Source: Temnothorax longispinosus
Taxonomy: Eukaryota > Arthropoda > Insecta > Hymenoptera > Formicidae
DNA: 64,000 nucleotides
Assembly (NCBI RefSeq): GCF_030848805.1
Contig: NC_092365.1
Location: forward strand, 21,471,395-21,535,394
Direction of reading: 5' to 3'
The notes under the pieces are model-generated. The model made no database searches and was not told the DNA's origin. It saw only the letters and a list, made by a program, of their open reading frames with translations. A program made the translations under genes and the position numbers. This document shows, piece after piece, positions 60,750 through 64,000 of the stretch. Positions within the stretch are counted from its first letter, which is position 1, and each line of letters opens with the position of its first letter.

Positions 60750-62525
60750 TAATCTGGTGATGCGAATATATAGCCTCTCCCAGTCAAGTCATGCGCCCAC
60801 CTCCCAGTGGTCTCGCTGGAACGTTGCAATGGGGCTGTTCTGATTCAGTACGGCTCGGTCGCAAGATCTGATGTCGGCTGGTCGGCGCGCTCTGCAGTAA
60901 CCAAGCGACGTCAATAGCAATCTGAATGCGCGACTAAGGTCCTGTAGTGATACGGGCCCAAGTACCGCTGTCCATGGTGAGTTGTGGGGCCAAGAAAGAG
61001 CACGGTTATCTGGGGAGCTCTCGGCTGTCAATCCGTTTGCTCTCCAACACGTAGTAAATATGAAAAAGTCAAGAATGAATCTTCATGCCCGGGTTCTCGG
61101 ATGGTCACGTGCAAGCGATGCGAGAGTGGTGACTCGGTTAGTACGGAGACACCCAGTGAGTGCATAGCTGGTCCCTTGAGAGTAGGAGCCAGTTATCGGG
61201 TATAGAAACGATTACGCCTCTTGATGCACGAGACTCGTGCCGTGGCCCCCAGTAGCCTTCTTCTTCTTCTTCTTTGATTTTATGGCACCTAATCCTCCTC
61301 GGGATCACATAACGGCCAAGAACAAGTCGAAAATAATAAATACAGACTCGTCCGAATATGTCCACGGTCTCCACGAGATTTGCCCCCAGTAGCCGTGTCA
61401 AATTAAAATAGAAACAAATAGTAATAAGTTATTTCGTGAATGGATATCCATGTGTGTCAAACGTAGTGCACTGGCATTGCGTTTCAAGCATACCCGGCGC
61501 CGGGGCTCGACTCGCAGCGGTGGCGGGAATCGCGTCCGCTTCTCCCACGTTGCAAGGCCAGCCAACTTCGACACCCCGGCTAAAGTAAAAAATAATCGCA
61601 TGCTTAAATTGGTCTGGTGACGCGAATATATAGCCTCTCCCAGTCAGGTCATGCGCCCACCTCCCAGTGGTCTTGCTGGAACGTTGCAATGGGGCTGTTC
61701 TGATTCAGTACGGCTCGATCACAAGATCTGATGTCGACTAGTCGGCGCGCTCTGCAGTAACTAAACGATGTCAATGGCGATCTGAATGCGCCACTAAGGT
61801 CCTGTAGTGATACGGGCCCAAGTACCACTGTCCATGGTGAGTTGTGGGGCCAAGAAAGGGCACGGTTATCTAGGGAGCTCTCGGTTGTCAATCCGTTTGC
61901 TCTCCAACACGTAGTAAATATGAAAAAGTCAAGAATGAATGCCCGGGTTCTCGGATGGTGCACGCACGATGCGAGAGTGGTGACTCGATTAGTACGGAGA
62001 CACCCAGTGAGTGCATAGCTGGTCCCTCGAGAGTAGGAGCCAGTTATCGGGTATAGAAACAATTACGCCTCTTGACGCACGAGACTCGTGCCGTAGCCCC
62101 CAGTAGCCTTCTTCTTCTTCTTTAATTTTATGGCACCTAATCCTCCTCGGGATCACATAACGGCCAAGAACAAGTCAAAGATAATAAATACCGACTCGAA
62201 AGATTCAATCTAATCTCGGCGCTGATGGCATTAGTAATCTTCAAAAATTATTCAGGACAAAACACGTCCGAATATGTCCACGGTCTCCACGAGATTTGCC
62301 CCCAGTAACCGTGTCAAATTAAAATAGAAACAAATAGTAATAAGTTATTTCGTGAATGGATATCCATGTGTGTCAAACGTAGTGCACTGGCATTGCGTTT
62401 CAAGCATACCCGGCGCCAGGGCTCGATTCGCAACGGTGGCGAAAATCGCGTCCGCTTCTCCCACGTTACAAGGCCGGCCAACTTCGACACCCCGGCTAAA
62501 GTGATAGATAATCGCATGCTTCAAT
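60750..62525. repeat. Two-copy tandem duplication of an ~860-bp GC-rich unit
   Basis: The phrase GCGAATATATAGCCTCTCCC begins at 60762 and again at 61622, a period of 860 bp. Copies share CTCCCAGTGGTCTYGCTGGA, CTGTAGTGATACGGGCCCAA, a (TTC)n run (about 61258 and 62108) and ACTTCGACACCCCGGCTAAA near their ends (about 61580 and 62500). Copy 2 carries about 64 extra bp near 62200-62263. Copies differ at a few percent of positions. Minus-strand open frames (60789-61031 and 61649-62062) translate to related peptides because the DNA is duplicated; no domain is recognised. It may be an LTR or UTR of a retroelement, or the start of a satellite. The GC-rich DNA from about 60478 may belong to the same element. 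Confidence 0.8.
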
Positions 62526-63129
62526 GAGCTTGGAACTCTTAAGAAGGGTCGTTCAGCGTCAACACGTGAGATTCGTGAGATAACTATAATATGTCTATAA
62601 ACCTTTTATCCTTTCTGCCATAATTCACAAAGGTATTAAGCGATTCACAAAGTGTAACAAATAATGTTCACATGATAATTTTAAATGCCATAATCTACTT
62701 TACACTAATCTACTTTAAAATAAATATTAACTCATTACGCGTCATTAATCCATTTATCATAACTTTCTCTTTTTCCTCATGTGTAAAATATATTATTCTT
62801 AAAATAGTTACTGTTGGTGACGTACAACAATGCTTTTGATATAACATACTGTTCTTCTCCATAAATTTCACTGATTTCTCATCCTTAGACTCAAATTCAA
62901 CGGTCAAGTCTTCAAAACGTTTTACCCCTTTAAATACTACTGTGGATGATTGTAAATTCATACGTACAGTTTTATTTATTAGATCGTGAAAAATTTAAAC
63001 TCAAGATTTTATAATTCTCTAATGATTCGATAATATTCCAACAACTTTCGCAGATAAAAAAATTATTTTATATACATTTTACATTAGTGATATATATTAA
63101 CATTATTTAGACCTTGATAAAAATATGTA
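62526..63129. other. Intergenic DNA, no gene recognised
   Basis: AT-rich. A minus-strand open frame at 62710-62961 (83 aa, containing RFEDLTVEFESKDEKS) has no recognised domain and no visible partner exon. It is most likely chance or a decayed fragment. Confidence 0.4.
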
Positions 63130-63522
63130 CACGGAAAGAACGATTTTGCTGAAGTAGGTATCTAAAAACAAAACAAGTACCTTCCGTCGCCAGTAAATAA
63201 TTCAAAACAACAGTCGTTTTGGTTCGACCCAACTGGCCAAATTATTATTATATGTAAAAATATTAATTTAGCCAGTTGGGTCGAACCAAAACGACTGTAG
63301 GTATCTAAAAATTTAGCTAGATACAGATCTAAAAATAATTTTGTTGCACCATCAAAATAATTATAGTAAGTCGCTAAAATATGATAATGCTGTAAAAAAT
63401 TTTGACATTTTAGCAATCAGTTTAGGTGTTCTACATAATTATTTTGATGATCCAACAAAATTACTTTTAGATCTGTATTCAGCTAAATTTTTAGACACTT
63501 CAGCAAAACCATTCTTTCCGTG
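63130..63522. mobile_element. MITE with a second palindrome nested inside
   Basis: Outer ends: CACGGAAAGAACGATTTTGC and its mirror GCAAAACCATTCTTTCCGTG, followed inward by mirrored TAGATCTGTAT and TAAATTTTTAGA motifs. A separate inner palindrome at about 63205-63298 (ACAGTCGTTTTGGTTCGACC and its mirror) sits between two direct copies of GTAGGTATCTAAAAA (63154 and 63297), so it may have inserted into the outer element. It is non-coding. Confidence 0.7.
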
Positions 63523-64000
63523 TGCTGCATATATACGGTTTTTTAAATAAAAATATGAATTATATCAATTTCTTCCTTGTTATGCAGCATCGAGAATGCA
63601 GCAGCGCAGTGCTGCTTGTTAACCCTAGGTATACACAGTGAAGTCTCCAAGACCCCAGCTCAACTTCCTTTTTTCGCGTTTCTGCACTTTGTCCCCTATA
63701 TTCTTTTCTTTTACTCGTATATCTTGAAACTCTTAGGAGTGCGTTCGGTGAACAACAAGGATAAATGATGCATTATGCGCATCATGCGTGAAACGGAACG
63801 CATCGATTTAATTCTATCGACTTTTATACATTATGGGCCTATTCATGGATCGATTCTCAATCGATTAAAAAAATAAAAAATAAATTGAATTTTTGCTGAA
63901 GTTACGATGACAAATGTGGATGGGATCTCAGAGACCTCACAGAATTACACTCTTAAGCATGTACCGCGTAGTATCTCCAAATTCGAGGTACTAATTTCTA
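63523..64000. other. Window end, no gene recognised
   Basis: Short AT-rich flank with only small unsupported open frames. Confidence 0.5.

Noticed and set aside
1..64000. CRISPR array, operon or prophage
   Set aside because: No spaced direct-repeat array and no bacterial gene organisation; spliced genes show this is an animal genome.

Overview
The window is nuclear DNA from an insect, most likely a hymenopteran and perhaps an ant. That is an inference: it rests on AT-rich sequence, small exons with GT-AG introns, arthropod-type genes and dense palindromic MITEs. No bacterial operons, CRISPR arrays or intact RNA genes were seen. Two 500-N assembly gaps (9792-10291 and 37054-37553) interrupt it.

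Three genes on the + strand could be rebuilt exon by exon with consistent splice phases. (1) 155-9640: a complete 13-exon secreted heme peroxidase of the animal peroxidase superfamily (718 codons plus stop), with distal and proximal heme histidines, catalytic Arg and calcium loop all present. (2) 28145-34411: a complete 6-exon calexcitin-type EF-hand calcium-binding protein (183 aa). (3) 48849-57656: a CCHamide-1-like neuropeptide precursor in four coding exons, with a TATA promoter and a 5' UTR exon near 47.7 kb. Its C-terminus is unresolved. The predicted mature peptide ends in Gln-amide where known CCHamide-1 peptides end in His-amide. The three genes are not an obvious functional cluster.

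The rest is intron and intergenic DNA rich in small non-autonomous elements. There are about a dozen foldback or terminal-inverted-repeat elements of 90 bp to 1.6 kb. They include a TA-flanked MITE at 3188-3410, a near-perfect 341-bp palindrome at 35260-35600, an 800-bp foldback at 52606-53405, a 1-kb foldback at 56238-57280, a pogo/Tigger-like element at 57834-58919, and two sibling Harbinger-type MITEs with TTA duplications at 59851-59991 and 60139-60284. Several tRNA-like SINE heads lie on the minus strand. A fragment of 28S rRNA sits in calexcitin intron 1. An 860-bp tandem duplication covers about 60.75-62.52 kb.

The most unusual points are the variant CCHamide peptide with a second in-phase acceptor six bases downstream, the 28S rRNA fragment in an intron, microsatellites at mirrored places in both arms of foldback elements that have diverged in sequence, and the nested or sibling MITEs. 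No wholly new multi-gene system is evident.
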